Source: Schaedlerella arabinosiphila (lineage in GTDB: Bacteria; Bacillota; Clostridia; Lachnospirales; Lachnospiraceae). Taken from it: a DNA stretch of 64,000 nucleotides. Shown piece after piece: positions 42,979 to 51,542 of the stretch. The position numbers and the translations under genes are program-made. Numbering within the stretch: position 1 is the stretch's first letter; every line of letters begins with the position of its first letter. The stretch spans positions 5,759,302 to 5,823,301 of the forward strand of contig NZ_RHJS01000002.1 of the NCBI RefSeq assembly GCF_003885045.1, given 5' to 3'. The notes under the pieces are model-generated. The model had not been told where the DNA came from. It worked only from the letters and a program-made list of their open reading frames with translations, and did no database searches.

Positions 42979-44052
42979 ATGCAAGAAATAAATATAAATC
43001 AAAAAATATTTTTGATAACAGGAGCAGCAGGCTTTATAGGCGCCAATTTAATTTGTAAACTATTATCCAGTACAAAAAACAGTACAATCATTGGAATCGA
43101 TAACCTTAATAATTACTATGATCCCATCTTAAAACAATATCGGCTCAAAAGCATTCGTTCTGTGGCAGTCTCTAACCCTTCCAACAAATTCAGCTTCATA
43201 GAGGGCGATATATCTGATAGAAAGACGGTTCAATCTTTATTTTCCTCTGTCAGCCCTTCCATTGTGGTTAACCTGGCAGCTCAGGCTGGAGTCCGATACT
43301 CCATTATCAACCCGGATGCCTACATCAATTCAAACGTGATAGGGTTCTACAATATATTAGAAGCCTGTCGAGGCTTGGAAGATCACCTGGAACATCTGGT
43401 CTATGCCTCCAGTTCTTCAGTCTACGGCGGCAATCATAAGATTCCGTTTCAGGAATCCGACTTTGTAGACCGCCCGGTTTCCCTGTACGCAGCTACAAAA
43501 AAATCCAATGAACTACTCGCACATTCCTATTCTAAGATCTACAATATACCAACGACCGGACTTCGATTTTTCACGGTTTATGGTCCGGCCGGCCGGCCCG
43601 ATATGGCCTATTTTGGATTCACGGACAAGCTGCGGAGAGGAGAGAAGATACAGATATTCAATTATGGAAACTGTAAGCGTGATTTCACTTTCATTGATGA
43701 TATCGTTGAAGGTGTGATACAGGTAATGGGCGCTCCGCCGGAAAAAGCGTTGGGAGAAGACGGTTTACCGATTCCACCGTATAGCATCTATAATATTGGA
43801 AATTCCAATCCGGAAAGTCTATTAGATTTTGTACGGATCTTATCGGAAGAATTGATACGTGCCGAGGTACTGCCAGATTCCTTTGATTTTGAAAGCCATA
43901 AGGAATTGGTTCCGATGCAGCCGGGAGATGTACCCGTTACATATGCGGATACGGGCAAACTAGAAGCGGATTTTGGATTCCGTCCGTCTACGGACCTCAG
44001 AACAGGGCTTAGAGCATTTGCTGAATGGTATAAGGGATATTATAAATGCTGA
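42979..44052 (+). CDS. UDP-glucuronate 4-epimerase (CapI/LpsL type)
   Basis: A 357-residue extended SDR. GAAGFIGANL starts at residue 13, with NLAAQAGVRYSI, YASSSSVYGGN, the catalytic YAATK and RFFTVYGPAGRPDMA. This combination is typical of UDP-GlcA 4-epimerases, which make UDP-galacturonate for capsules. ATG 42979 or GTG 42964 are both possible. Its codon use is noticeably more GC-rich than the genes before it, so it may have joined the operon separately. It is the last gene of the second operon. Confidence 0.88.
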   Translation: MQEININQKIFLITGAAGFIGANLICKLLSSTKNSTIIGIDNLNNYYDPILKQYRLKSIRSVAVSNPSNKFSFIEGDISDRKTVQSLFSSVSPSIVVNLAAQAGVRYSIINPDAYINSNVIGFYNILEACRGLEDHLEHLVYASSSSVYGGNHKIPFQESDFVDRPVSLYAATKKSNELLAHSYSKIYNIPTTGLRFFTVYGPAGRPDMAYFGFTDKLRRGEKIQIFNYGNCKRDFTFIDDIVEGVIQVMGAPPEKALGEDGLPIPPYSIYNIGNSNPESLLDFVRILSEELIRAEVLPDSFDFESHKELVPMQPGDVPVTYADTGKLEADFGFRPSTDLRTGLRAFAEWYKGYYKC

Positions 44053-44230
44053 TCTAAAACCGGAAAAATAGTCTGGATATCTACGGGCGGCATCTGCAAT
44101 CTCTGTAATGTTGTTCTTGATGCGGCGGAACTGGTATGGATGTCCTATATGCAGGCGGGTCTCATGGGAATCAAGCAGCCCCTTTGGTATAAGCAGCAGA
44201 CCCGCCCCGCCGCCGTCCTCCTGCGCTATT
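44053..44230 (-). other. Gap with a possible gene fragment on the minus strand
   Basis: No intact gene. On the minus strand directly behind the HxlR gene (from about 44215 down to 44055) a stop-free frame reads LLLIPKGLLDSHETR and HPYQFRRIKNNITEIAD, which looks protein-like. It has no start of its own and runs antisense into the epimerase gene. It may be the remnant of a gene once downstream of the regulator and cut by the glycan island. I cannot name the family. Confidence 0.3.
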
Positions 44231-44596
44231 TCACGTTTTATATGGATTTTTATAATCCGGGCAGAGGTAAGCCTCGCTCCATGCCATCATTGTCTGCAGG
44301 ACAGGTATAAAACTCTCCCCAAATTCCGTCAGGGAATACTCGACCTTCGGCGGAATTTCCTTATAAACCTCTCTGTGGAGAAATCCGTCGCCCTCCAATT
44401 CCCGGAGCTGCCTCGTCAGAGTGGACTGGGTAATTCCGTCAAGACGGCGCATCAGTTCGCCGAATCTCTGAACCTTGTAAAATGAGATATACCACAGGAT
44501 CAGGATTTTCCATTTTCCTCCGATCACAGACTGCAGCCTGCTCATAGGGACGCAGCGGGCGATCACATCGGTTTTGCTAAATTTATTTTCAGCCAT
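44231..44596 (-). CDS. HxlR-family transcriptional regulator
   Basis: 121 residues, a winged-helix HxlR/MarR-like regulator. It shows VIGGKWKILILWYI, RFGELMRRLDGITQSTLTRQLRELE (the recognition helix region) and the wing VYKEIPPKVEYSLTEFG. I start at ATG 44596, a few bases behind GAAAGAAGTG; the frame is open to a TTG at 44623. The conserved N-terminal cysteine (ARCVP) used for redox or aldehyde sensing in this family is present. It is divergent from two radical SAM genes, which it may control. Confidence 0.88.
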   Translation of the reverse strand: MAENKFSKTDVIARCVPMSRLQSVIGGKWKILILWYISFYKVQRFGELMRRLDGITQSTLTRQLRELEGDGFLHREVYKEIPPKVEYSLTEFGESFIPVLQTMMAWSEAYLCPDYKNPYKT

Positions 44597-44892
44597 ATCA
44601 TTTTCACTTCTTTCCAAAATCAAACATAAAGGCTATGAACTATCCTTATTTTGCAGGCATGGATGGAAAATGTCAAGCGGAATTATGGAAGTACGCTGCC
44701 GAGTCATTACTATTTAGGTTACAGTTTACGGCCTGCCCATCCGGGAACTGCAACCTATTTATTACTATTCACAGCCAATACTATCCAAAATCATACTACC
44801 ACCAAAAAAAGTCAGTACTTGCCGAAACAAATTTTCAGCAGTATCTTATATTCGTAAACGGATATCCGCAGAACTACGAGGAGGAACAAATC

Positions 44893-45792
44893 ATGCATTA
44901 TACAGGAACCATCTGGAGGCCGCCTTACGAGGCATCCTCATTACTTTTAGAAGTGACCGCAGGCTGCACGCATCACAAGTGCAAATTCTGTACGCTTTAT
45001 GCGGATCTGCCGTTTTCATTCCGGATGTCGCCGCTGGAAGATATCGCTGCGGACATCAAGGAAGCAAGCGAGATGTACCGCCGTCTGCAGGGGCATCAAA
45101 TAACCCGGACCTTTCTCACAGGGGCAAATCCGTTTGTGCTCCGATCCGACAGGCTGACGGAGATCGCGAACCTGATCCGCGCAGGCTTTCCGGAAATGGA
45201 GACCATCGGCAGTTTCGCAAGAATCACGGACATTTCCACAAAATCGGACGCGGAACTTGCCGGACTGCGCAAAGCGGGATATGACGGTCTGACCATCGGC
45301 ATCGAGACAGCGGACGATGAAGCCCTGCGTTTTATGAATAAAGGGTATCTTGCGGCGGACATATTGGAGCAGTGCGGGCGGCTGGATCGGGCAGGCATCC
45401 GCTACAGCTTTTTTTACCTGACGGGCATATCCGGCGCGGGACGCGGGGAGGCTGGGGCAAAAGCCACCGCCGCCGTCTGCAGCCAGCTTCATCCCACATT
45501 GATCGGGGCAAATATGATGACGATTTATCCCGATTCCGAGCTGTACCAGGAGATTCAGCGGGGCGCCTGGGCGGAGGAGAGCGAAACGGAGAAATACAAG
45601 GAGGTCAGGACGCTGGTGGAAAATCTGAACATCCCTACAGTGTTTGCCGCGCTTGGCGCCTCCAACGCATTTCAGATGCAGGCCAAGCTTCCAAGGGACA
45701 GGCAGAAGCTGCTGGATTTTCTGGATCATGTGATAGAAAATGTGGGCGAGGACGAGCTGCGGCGCTACCGCGAGAGCGTTCATCATCTGTGA
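44893..45792 (+). CDS. Radical SAM protein with CX4CX2C motif (first of a pair)
   Basis: 299 residues. The cluster motif is GCTHHKCKFC (C29, C34, C37), a CX4CX2C arrangement seen in a group of clostridial radical SAM proteins, where canonical enzymes have CX3CX2C. FLTGANPFVLRSDRL, LTIGIETADDEALRFMNKG and YLTGISGAGRG are further family features. GAGGAGGAA precedes ATG 44893; the frame is open from 44635 but that part has no family similarity. The reaction is unknown. It starts MHYTGTIWRPPYEA, nearly the same as its neighbour. Confidence 0.85.
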   Translation: MHYTGTIWRPPYEASSLLLEVTAGCTHHKCKFCTLYADLPFSFRMSPLEDIAADIKEASEMYRRLQGHQITRTFLTGANPFVLRSDRLTEIANLIRAGFPEMETIGSFARITDISTKSDAELAGLRKAGYDGLTIGIETADDEALRFMNKGYLAADILEQCGRLDRAGIRYSFFYLTGISGAGRGEAGAKATAAVCSQLHPTLIGANMMTIYPDSELYQEIQRGAWAEESETEKYKEVRTLVENLNIPTVFAALGASNAFQMQAKLPRDRQKLLDFLDHVIENVGEDELRRYRESVHHL

Positions 45793-45805
45793 GGAGGTGC
45801 CTGAG

Positions 45806-46693
45806 ATGCATTTTACAGGAAGGACATGGCGTCCCCACTATGAGGCGCATTCCGTCATTATACAGGCGTCCTCCGGATGTACCTGGGGAAAATGCCGTTT
45901 CTGCAATCTTTACAGGGACGAATGCTTCCGCATGTCCCCGATGGATGAATTTGAGGAAGACCTGGCGGAGATCAAACGCTGCCAGCCCAATGCACGGCGC
46001 ATTTTCTGGACCGGGGCGAATCCATTTGCCATGAGCTATGAAAACCTGAAACTCCGGGCGCTCACGGTGCGGGATTATCTGATCAAATGCCGGACCATGG
46101 CCATGTTTGCCAGCATCCGGGATATCATGGACAAGGACGTGCGGCAGCTGAAAAAACTCCGTGCCATGGGGATTAACGGATTGAGCATCGGAACGGAAAG
46201 CGGGGATGACGATACGCTTGTGCTGGCGGGCAAGGGGTACACGGCAAAAGATATTGCAGAGCAGTGCAGGAAGCTGGACGAGGCGGGGATTGAATATTAT
46301 TTTGTCTACATGACCGGGCTGGCGGGACGGGGAAATGGATACCGCAACGCCGTAAACAGCGCGGAGCTGTTCGGCAGCCTCAACCCGTATTTCATTTCCG
46401 TGGACTCCCTCACCCTGTTTCCGGGCACAGGGCTGTACCGTATGGCGCAGGAGGGCAGGTTTTTTCCGGCCGGGGAGAAGGAACGTATGGAGGAGCTGCA
46501 GGTATTCATTCAGAAGCTGCAGCTTCGAACCCACCTGTTTGCCGATTCCGTTTCAAATTTTTATCCGGTCACGGCGTATTTGCCGAAGGAACGGGAGTCC
46601 GTGATCAGCGAACTGCAGTATATCATGGATACGGTGAGCGAGGAGGAAATGGCCGAATACCGCAGAAATCTGAAATCCTTGGAGCGCCTTTGA
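45806..46693 (+). CDS. Radical SAM protein with CX4CX2C motif (second of a pair)
   Basis: 295 residues, a paralogue of the preceding gene. The same layout is seen: MHFTGRTWRPHYEAHS, GCTWGKCRFCNLYRDE (CX4CX2C), FWTGANPFAMS, LSIGTESGDDDTL and YMTGLAGRG. GAGGAGG is eight bases before ATG 45806, 13 bases after the previous stop. Two copies side by side suggest related but distinct substrates or a heterodimer. The nearby HxlR regulator may link expression to a redox or electrophile signal. No further partner genes are visible. Confidence 0.85.
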   Translation: MHFTGRTWRPHYEAHSVIIQASSGCTWGKCRFCNLYRDECFRMSPMDEFEEDLAEIKRCQPNARRIFWTGANPFAMSYENLKLRALTVRDYLIKCRTMAMFASIRDIMDKDVRQLKKLRAMGINGLSIGTESGDDDTLVLAGKGYTAKDIAEQCRKLDEAGIEYYFVYMTGLAGRGNGYRNAVNSAELFGSLNPYFISVDSLTLFPGTGLYRMAQEGRFFPAGEKERMEELQVFIQKLQLRTHLFADSVSNFYPVTAYLPKERESVISELQYIMDTVSEEEMAEYRRNLKSLERL

Positions 46694-46715
46694 AACAATA
46701 CCTCTGAAATAATGC

Positions 46716-46745
46716 CCCTGAAAACGGAAGCTTTTCCGTTTGTTC
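46716..46745 (+). terminator. Possible terminator hairpin after the radical SAM pair
   Basis: AAACGGAA and TTCCGTTT pair around a four-base loop, followed by GTTCCTG with few Ts. It is a perfect but short stem in the 265-base gap 46694-46958. The rest of the gap holds no gene that I recognise. Confidence 0.35.
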
Positions 46746-46958
46746 CTGAAAACCATGCATTTCGTTCCATTTCCCTGAAAAACGGAAAAATTCTGCCGAT
46801 ATATGGAATGAACTGTATGCCCGGGATCTCTCCCGCGCCTGCCTCTTAAGATCAAGCAAACGCAGGAGAAGGTTTCCAGGGTGTAATACCCAAGGGCATC
46901 CCATTATGGCCATGCGGTCATTTCACAAGGTATAAAAAAGAGGAGGAGACAGGTGGTA

Positions 46959-47642
46959 ATGAACTTTTCAGGTGTAGGCAGGGAGCTGACGGCAGTTTCA
47001 CGGTATGCCCGCAAATCGCGGGAAACGGCAGACATCGGGAGTGGTTTTTTGAAGCTGCTGGAAAAAATGGGGAAGGCAGAGAACCCATCCGGGGCAGAAG
47101 CCAATCCAGGAGTGTCTGCGGAAATGTCAAAGTCCGACATTTACCGGCAGTATTTGAAACAGAAATACGGCAATGTGATGATCCAAAATGTGGAAAATAA
47201 TCAGAAAAGCATAGACAAGATCGGCGCAGGAACGGCAGGAACGAATAACGTAGTAATCGCGCCGAACATTCTGGAGCAGATGGCAAATGACCCGAAAAAG
47301 GCATCTTATTATGAGGGACAGATCCGGCATTATTTTGACACGCTGCCGCAGTGCAGCGCACAGCTTTCTCTCCTGGGCCACGAAATCCACTCCTCTGGTA
47401 TTGTGATCCACCCAGACGGCACCGTAACCCATTATATCAGCGGCGACTTAAAGCCGGAGGTGAGGGCCAGGATTGAGGCCCGGATAAAAGCCGAGAGCGA
47501 GGAAAAGGCAAGAAGAAAGAGGATGTATCAGAAACGCAGTGAGGAATCCGCCAGACTCCGTGCCATTGCCGAGAACTCCCGTGCCATGCACGATGCTGCA
47601 CGGCAACAGGTCAATAGCTGCGGGCTGATCCTTGACCAGTAA
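46959..47642 (+). CDS. DUF6033-like conserved protein
   Basis: 227 residues. The middle part (KSDIYRQYLKQKYG, GAGTAGTNNVVIAPNILEQM, YFDTLP, GHEIHSSGIVIHPDGTVTHY) matches a family of Lachnospiraceae proteins annotated as DUF6033, whose role is unknown. The C-terminal third is charged and probably a coiled coil. There is no signal peptide. GAGGAGGAG lies upstream; GTG 46953 is an alternative start. No neighbour gives a functional clue. Confidence 0.65.
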   Translation: MNFSGVGRELTAVSRYARKSRETADIGSGFLKLLEKMGKAENPSGAEANPGVSAEMSKSDIYRQYLKQKYGNVMIQNVENNQKSIDKIGAGTAGTNNVVIAPNILEQMANDPKKASYYEGQIRHYFDTLPQCSAQLSLLGHEIHSSGIVIHPDGTVTHYISGDLKPEVRARIEARIKAESEEKARRKRMYQKRSEESARLRAIAENSRAMHDAARQQVNSCGLILDQ

Positions 47643-47682
47643 CGGCAATACAGTATTAGTGCCGGCCCCTGCAAAGCTCTGA

Positions 47683-47711
47683 TTGATAAGCACCGTCTTT
47701 TCTGCTATGAT
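47683..47711 (+). promoter_or_regulatory. SigA-type promoter for the DUF2164 gene
   Basis: TTGATA at 47683-47688 and TATGAT at 47706-47711 are separated by 17 bases. The gene starts 36 bases further on, so transcription would begin near 47718. Confidence 0.7.
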
Positions 47712-47747
47712 AAATGCAGAGAAAAGCAAATTTGACGGAGGTGCATC

Positions 47748-48026
47748 ATGGAATCACGCAGAGGCAGAAATAAGAGGGAACCGCTGTCCCAGATCAGATT
47801 ATCAGATTCCCAGAAGGAAAAACTAAAAGCCGAGATCAGGGCATTTTATCTGGATGTGCGGGGCGAAGAGATCGGAATGATCGAGCAGATGCAGATGCTG
47901 GAATTATTCGAGCAGAACATGGCGCCGATCATCTACAACAGGGCGCTTGACGACGCGAAGGCATGGTTTACCCAGATGATGGATAACCTGGATTCAGATT
48001 TTTACGCACTCTATAAAAACGACTGA
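47748..48026 (+). CDS. DUF2164 family protein
   Basis: 92 residues. RLSDSQKEKLKAEIRAFYLDVRGEEIGMIEQMQMLELFEQN with NRALDDAKAWF matches the small DUF2164 family, which is widespread in Firmicutes and Proteobacteria and has no known function. GACGGAGGTGC precedes the ATG. It has its own promoter. The protein is predicted to be all-helical and cytoplasmic. Confidence 0.78.
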   Translation: MESRRGRNKREPLSQIRLSDSQKEKLKAEIRAFYLDVRGEEIGMIEQMQMLELFEQNMAPIIYNRALDDAKAWFTQMMDNLDSDFYALYKND

Positions 48027-48108
48027 CGAATCAGGAAATACATTTTGGCAGGAGCAGCAAAATACATTGGCTGCTCGTAAGCTGACAGATCAAAAACTAG
48101 GAGGAACC

Positions 48109-48657
48109 ATGGAAACAGAATTGATTTTACAAAAAGGCCGTCCTGCAGACTGGGAGGACAGGAAGGAAACGGAGAGGGCGGTATACGACCTGCTGGATTC
48201 TCTACAGATCGGGTATGACAGAGTGGACCATGAAGCCGCATTTACCATGGAAGCATGTGCGGCCATTGACCGCGTATTGGAACCTGCCGCAATCTGCAAA
48301 AACCTTTTTCTATGCAACGCGCAGAAAACAAAATTCTATCTGCTGATGATCCTGGGGGACAAAAAATTCAAGACAAAGGATCTTTCGCATCAGATCAACA
48401 GCTCACGTCTTTCCTTCGCGCCGGAGGAATTTATGGAAAAATACCTTGGAACCACGGCCGGTTCTGCCAGCGTGATGGGGCTGATGAACGACCGCGGTAA
48501 CCAGGTGACGCTTCTGATAGACGAGGATGTGATCCGGGAGGAATATGTGGGCTGCCATCCCTGCATCAATACGTCCAGCATTCGCATGAAGATGGATGAC
48601 CTGCTGCAAAAATTTCTGCCGGCGGTTCGTCACGAGTATACATCGGTGCATTTGTGA
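48109..48657 (+). CDS. YbaK/ProX-type aminoacyl-tRNA deacylase domain protein
   Basis: 182 residues. The family pattern is seen in YDRVDHEAAFTMEA, AAICKNLFLCNAQKTKFYLLMILGDKKF (the conserved lysine region), SVMGLMND and VGCHPCINTSSIRM. ProX-type proteins hydrolyse mischarged Ala- or Cys-tRNAs and act as free-standing editing factors. AGGAGGAACC lies directly before ATG 48109; the frame is open from TTG 48067. It may be co-transcribed with the DUF2164 gene 82 bases upstream. Confidence 0.85.
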   Translation: METELILQKGRPADWEDRKETERAVYDLLDSLQIGYDRVDHEAAFTMEACAAIDRVLEPAAICKNLFLCNAQKTKFYLLMILGDKKFKTKDLSHQINSSRLSFAPEEFMEKYLGTTAGSASVMGLMNDRGNQVTLLIDEDVIREEYVGCHPCINTSSIRMKMDDLLQKFLPAVRHEYTSVHL

Positions 48658-48735
48658 GACTGTATCAGGCGGGATCTGCCGGCGAATGCATTTTGCGGCA
48701 GGAAAGACAATCCAAGAGTGAAGGAGAAATCAAAG

Positions 48736-49020
48736 ATGAAGATGCGGGAGAAACCTTTGGCCAGCGATCTGCAGAAGATCCCGGGGGTGGGGGCCAATAT
48801 GGAACGCCACCTGCACAATATCGGGATTCGGTGCATTGCCGATCTCAAAGGGAGAAAACCGGAAGAGCTGTACCATCTGGACAGCGTGAAAAAAGGATTT
48901 CAGGATGACAAGTGCGTCCTGTATGTATTCCGGTGCGCAGTGTATTTTGCAGAGCATGAACAGCATGATTCGGAAAAATTAAAATGGTGGTACTGGAAAG
49001 ATAAAGACTATCCGGAATAA
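48736..49020 (+). CDS. Helix-hairpin-helix protein, Cdd1 (pathogenicity locus) family
   Basis: 94 residues. LQKIPGVGANMERHLHNIGIRCIADLKGRKPEELY is a helix-hairpin-helix region and CVLYVFRCAVYFAE the second half of the Cdd1 family. The family is named from the Clostridioides difficile pathogenicity-locus border. Its biochemical role is unknown, but HhH motifs bind DNA non-specifically. AAGGAG at 48721-48726 supports ATG 48736 over GTG 48718. It is followed by a terminator. Confidence 0.8.
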   Translation: MKMREKPLASDLQKIPGVGANMERHLHNIGIRCIADLKGRKPEELYHLDSVKKGFQDDKCVLYVFRCAVYFAEHEQHDSEKLKWWYWKDKDYPE

Positions 49021-49024
49021 AAAA

Positions 49025-49053
49025 GGGCTATCCCGGCACAGCCCCTGCTTTTT
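49025..49053 (+). terminator. Rho-independent terminator behind the Cdd1 gene
   Basis: GGGCT (49025-49029) pairs with AGCCC (49040-49044), and CCTGCTTTTTCC follows with five Ts. The stem is short but GC-rich and lies five bases after the stop codon. Confidence 0.55.
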
Positions 49054-49320
49054 CCTTAAATCCAACAGCTTTTCATTAAATTTCATTAAAATCCTCCTCC
49101 ATGTTCAGTTTGGCCGTTTCCCCGATTAATTTATATGAAGATTCAGCAAATTTGTGGGAAATGGTTTGATGTCATGAGTATACCTTCTTTCGCATTTGAG
49201 GGCAACCAACGATGGTTGGCAATTTGTCAACTAAGGCTGACATCGTTACTGTGAGCGGCCGGTTGGGCCGTGAACTGTAACCTATTGTGCAAATCCTGAC
49301 TGGGAGCTCACAGTGTTTCG
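49054..49320. other. Intergenic stretch with palindromic sequences, no gene
   Basis: No coding frame is supported. It contains CCAAC-GAT-GGTTGG (a small hairpin near 49207) and, at 49245-49281, an imperfect palindrome beginning GTTACTGT and ending ACTGTAAC. The second resembles the palindrome at 50649-50690 and is listed separately as a finding. Part of a tandem TTAAATTTCATTAAA-like repetition is seen at 49070-49092. Confidence 0.5.
49245..49281. repeat. Palindromic intergenic element (GTTACTGT type), copy 1
   Basis: GTTACTGTGAGCGGCC and GGCCGTGAACTGTAAC face each other over a five-base loop. The outer five bases plus GT, and the inner CGGCC/GGCCG, pair; the middle is an internal loop. The GTTACTGT/ACTGTAAC ends recur at copy 2, so this looks like a dispersed repeat family. 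Confidence 0.6.
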
Positions 49321-49349
49321 TTGCTTTTCAGAATAGTCAGGCTTATAAT
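49321..49349 (+). promoter_or_regulatory. SigA-type promoter for the Nudix-HD gene
   Basis: TTGCTT at 49321-49326 and a perfect TATAAT at 49344-49349 are 17 bases apart. The coding start is 59 bases downstream. Confidence 0.72.
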
Positions 49350-49407
49350 ATGGTTGAATAAAAGTGGTATACATGCCAAAAACAATATAGGGAGGGGAAA
49401 TTTGAAG

Positions 49408-50613
49408 ATGAAGCCGCTTTTTAAAATGGATATCAAAAACTATGCAGAGTCCGATGCCCGCATCCGAAGGCCGTCCGCCCGGGCGATTATCCGAACAGAG
49501 GACGGCCGTCTGGCGATGGTTTACAGCAGAAACGGCCAATATTATAAATTTCCCGGCGGTGGAATCCGGGCCGGCGAGAATCCGGCGGAAGCGCTGGCAA
49601 GGGAAGTTCGTGAGGAGACGGGGCTGCTTATAAAGAAGGATTCCATTCGGGAATACGGCAGCGTGCTTCGCCTGCAGAAAAGCAGCGCGCAGCAGAACAC
49701 CGTATTCGAGCAGGAAAATTTTTATTATACCTGTTCGGCTGAGGAAACGGCTGGAGAGCAGATCCTGGATGATTATGAAAAAGAAGCCGGATTCGAGCTG
49801 CGGTATGTATTTGCAAAGGATGCGGCAGCAGAAAATAAAAGAACTTCCGGCGGCCGCCAAATGTGTATACAGGCAAGTCCATCCTCTCGGCTGCCCGGCA
49901 AGCCCCGGGCAGGTTCGTCCGGCCCGCACTTTTCCGAGTCACGGGCGTACCCGCTCAGGAACGATTTCGACTTGGTTATGATTGCAAGAGACACGGCAGT
50001 ATTGGAGATTCTTGGCGGCACGATCCCGGAACCCTCCGTTGAAATGGCGGAATTTTTGCTCAGAAATGCGGTGCAGTTCAATCCGGGGCCGTGGGAGCAG
50101 CACAGCAGGAACGCCGCAGAATGCGCCGAAAAGATTGCAGCGCGCTGCCCCGGCCTTGACCCGGAACGGGCGTACGTCTACGGCCTGCTGCATGATATCG
50201 GGCGAAAATTCGGAATCACCGGCCTGGCCCATGTCTATGACGGATATCGATATTTGTCGGAGATGGGATATGCCAATGCGGCCAGAATTGCCCTGACCCA
50301 TTCATTCAATATGAAAGACATCCATGATTATATCGGAAAATTTGACGTCACCGAATCCGTGCAGGATGAGATCCAGGCTCTTTTGGCAGGGATGGAATAC
50401 AATGACTATGACTGCCTGATCCAGTTGTGTGATTCCCTCGCAAAGGCCGACGGGATTGTTTCTGTTGAAGAAAGGATGAACGACGTAAAAAGCAGGCACG
50501 GCTATTATCCGCAGAAAAAATGGGACATGAATCTCCGGTTAAAAGAATATTTTGAGGAAAAAATGCAGGAGGAATTATATCAGGTTGTATGCATATCCGG
50601 GGATGTGATGTAA
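49408..50613 (+). CDS. Nudix hydrolase fused to an HD-domain phosphohydrolase
   Basis: 401 residues. The Nudix box is FPGGGIRAGENPAEALAREV continuing REETGL (residues 50-72). The HD part from about residue 230 has WEQHSRNAAECAEKIA and GLLHDIGRKFG (the HD pair near residue 258). Between them, residues 145-195 form a proline/serine/arginine-rich linker inserted before the last Nudix strand (NDFDLVMIARD). Nudix enzymes cleave nucleoside diphosphate derivatives and HD proteins cleave phosphomonoesters or diesters, so a two-step nucleotide clean-up is plausible. GGGAGGGG precedes ATG 49408. Confidence 0.85.
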   Translation: MKPLFKMDIKNYAESDARIRRPSARAIIRTEDGRLAMVYSRNGQYYKFPGGGIRAGENPAEALAREVREETGLLIKKDSIREYGSVLRLQKSSAQQNTVFEQENFYYTCSAEETAGEQILDDYEKEAGFELRYVFAKDAAAENKRTSGGRQMCIQASPSSRLPGKPRAGSSGPHFSESRAYPLRNDFDLVMIARDTAVLEILGGTIPEPSVEMAEFLLRNAVQFNPGPWEQHSRNAAECAEKIAARCPGLDPERAYVYGLLHDIGRKFGITGLAHVYDGYRYLSEMGYANAARIALTHSFNMKDIHDYIGKFDVTESVQDEIQALLAGMEYNDYDCLIQLCDSLAKADGIVSVEERMNDVKSRHGYYPQKKWDMNLRLKEYFEEKMQEELYQVVCISGDVM

Positions 50614-50648
50614 AAGAAGCGCGAAACCTGAATTCCGTACGTGGTGTT

Positions 50649-50690
50649 AGTTACTGTTACTGTAGCACCCGTAGGGTGTGAACAGTAACT
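50649..50690. repeat. Palindromic intergenic element (GTTACTGT type), copy 2
   Basis: AGTTACTGTT (50649-50658) and AACAGTAACT (50681-50690) are perfect complements. A second stem CACCC/GGGTG lies inside. It follows the stop of the Nudix-HD gene by 36 bases. The ends match those of the element at 49245, so the gene is flanked by two related palindromes. No T-run is present. Confidence 0.65.
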
Positions 50691-50888
50691 GGTGTTAAGA
50701 AAACGTGCATATTTGCCAACGAAAACTGGTAGATATTTCCCACGTAGGATTCTATACTTGTCTTATGGAAAACAGCGGACATGCAAGCCCCCTGCGGAGT
50801 TCCATACGCTGTATCCAGGCGGTTTCCACAAAACCGCGAAGTACCCGCAGCAACGAAAATCAGATTCTCAACAGAAAAGGCGGATTCT

Positions 50889-51341
50889 ATGAATTTAGGA
50901 AACAGTTTATTTCATGCGAGGAAAAAATGCGGACTGTCACAGGAGGATGTGGCGGAAAAATTGGGTGTCAGCAGGCAGACGATCTCAAAATGGGAAACAG
51001 GAGAGACGCTTCCCGATATCCGTCAGTCGAAGCAGATGTCGCTGCTGTACCATGTGTCTCTGGATGAACTGATCGAATTTGACATGGACGTAAAGGAAAT
51101 CCAGGATATCATCGACCGGACAAGCGAGGAGACAGAAGAAAAGATCGACTGGACAAAGGCGTGGGGAAAAAAATATCCCATCCTGGTCAGATACCAGAAA
51201 GAGGTAAACACCCCAAACTACGCCGTGAGATTAGGTGCAATGGTGGACGAGCTGAAAGAGGAATATAATTACTCAGATCTGGACGCCTTCCTGGTACTCA
51301 AAGACATTCTTGCAAAGGTATGGCAGAGCAGGAAAAAATGA
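50889..51341 (+). CDS. XRE-family transcriptional regulator
   Basis: 150 residues. The HTH is residues 1-60 (LFHARKKCGLSQEDVAEKLG and SRQTISKWETGETLPDI). The C-terminal part is charged with a predicted helix hairpin and no known ligand domain. AAAAGGCGG lies before ATG 50889, although the frame is open from 50781. The gene stands alone with a strong terminator behind it, so it is probably its own unit. Its targets are unknown. Confidence 0.85.
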   Translation: MNLGNSLFHARKKCGLSQEDVAEKLGVSRQTISKWETGETLPDIRQSKQMSLLYHVSLDELIEFDMDVKEIQDIIDRTSEETEEKIDWTKAWGKKYPILVRYQKEVNTPNYAVRLGAMVDELKEEYNYSDLDAFLVLKDILAKVWQSRKK

Positions 51342-51360
51342 TCACATGAAAAGAAAAAAG

Positions 51361-51404
51361 ACCGGCAGAGGCGGAAGCAATTCCGCCCCTGCCGGCTCTT
51401 TTTT
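51361..51404 (+). terminator. Rho-independent terminator behind the XRE gene
   Basis: Two stacked stems, CCGGCAG/CTGCCGG and GGCGGAA/TTCCGCC, enclose a four-base loop. TCTTTTTTC follows. This is a strong factor-independent terminator. Confidence 0.9.
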
Positions 51405-51542
51405 CTGTAATAAGAAGTAGAGATTTTGTGATCCTTGTGGTATAATATAATGCGCTGATGCACAGGATGTCACCAATTTTCTGACGAAAATCAACGGCAG
51501 ATTTTAACAACACCCCTATTTATGAGAGGAGTCGATAGATCC

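Noticed and set aside
44108..44485. Plus-strand frame of 125 residues opposite the HxlR gene
   Set aside because: It is the antisense shadow of the regulator, rich in Ser/Pro/Arg, with no ribosome site or family motif.
50705..51067. Alternative frames overlapping the XRE gene start
   Set aside because: They have no family motifs and are explained by the upstream open stretch of the XRE frame and its shadow.
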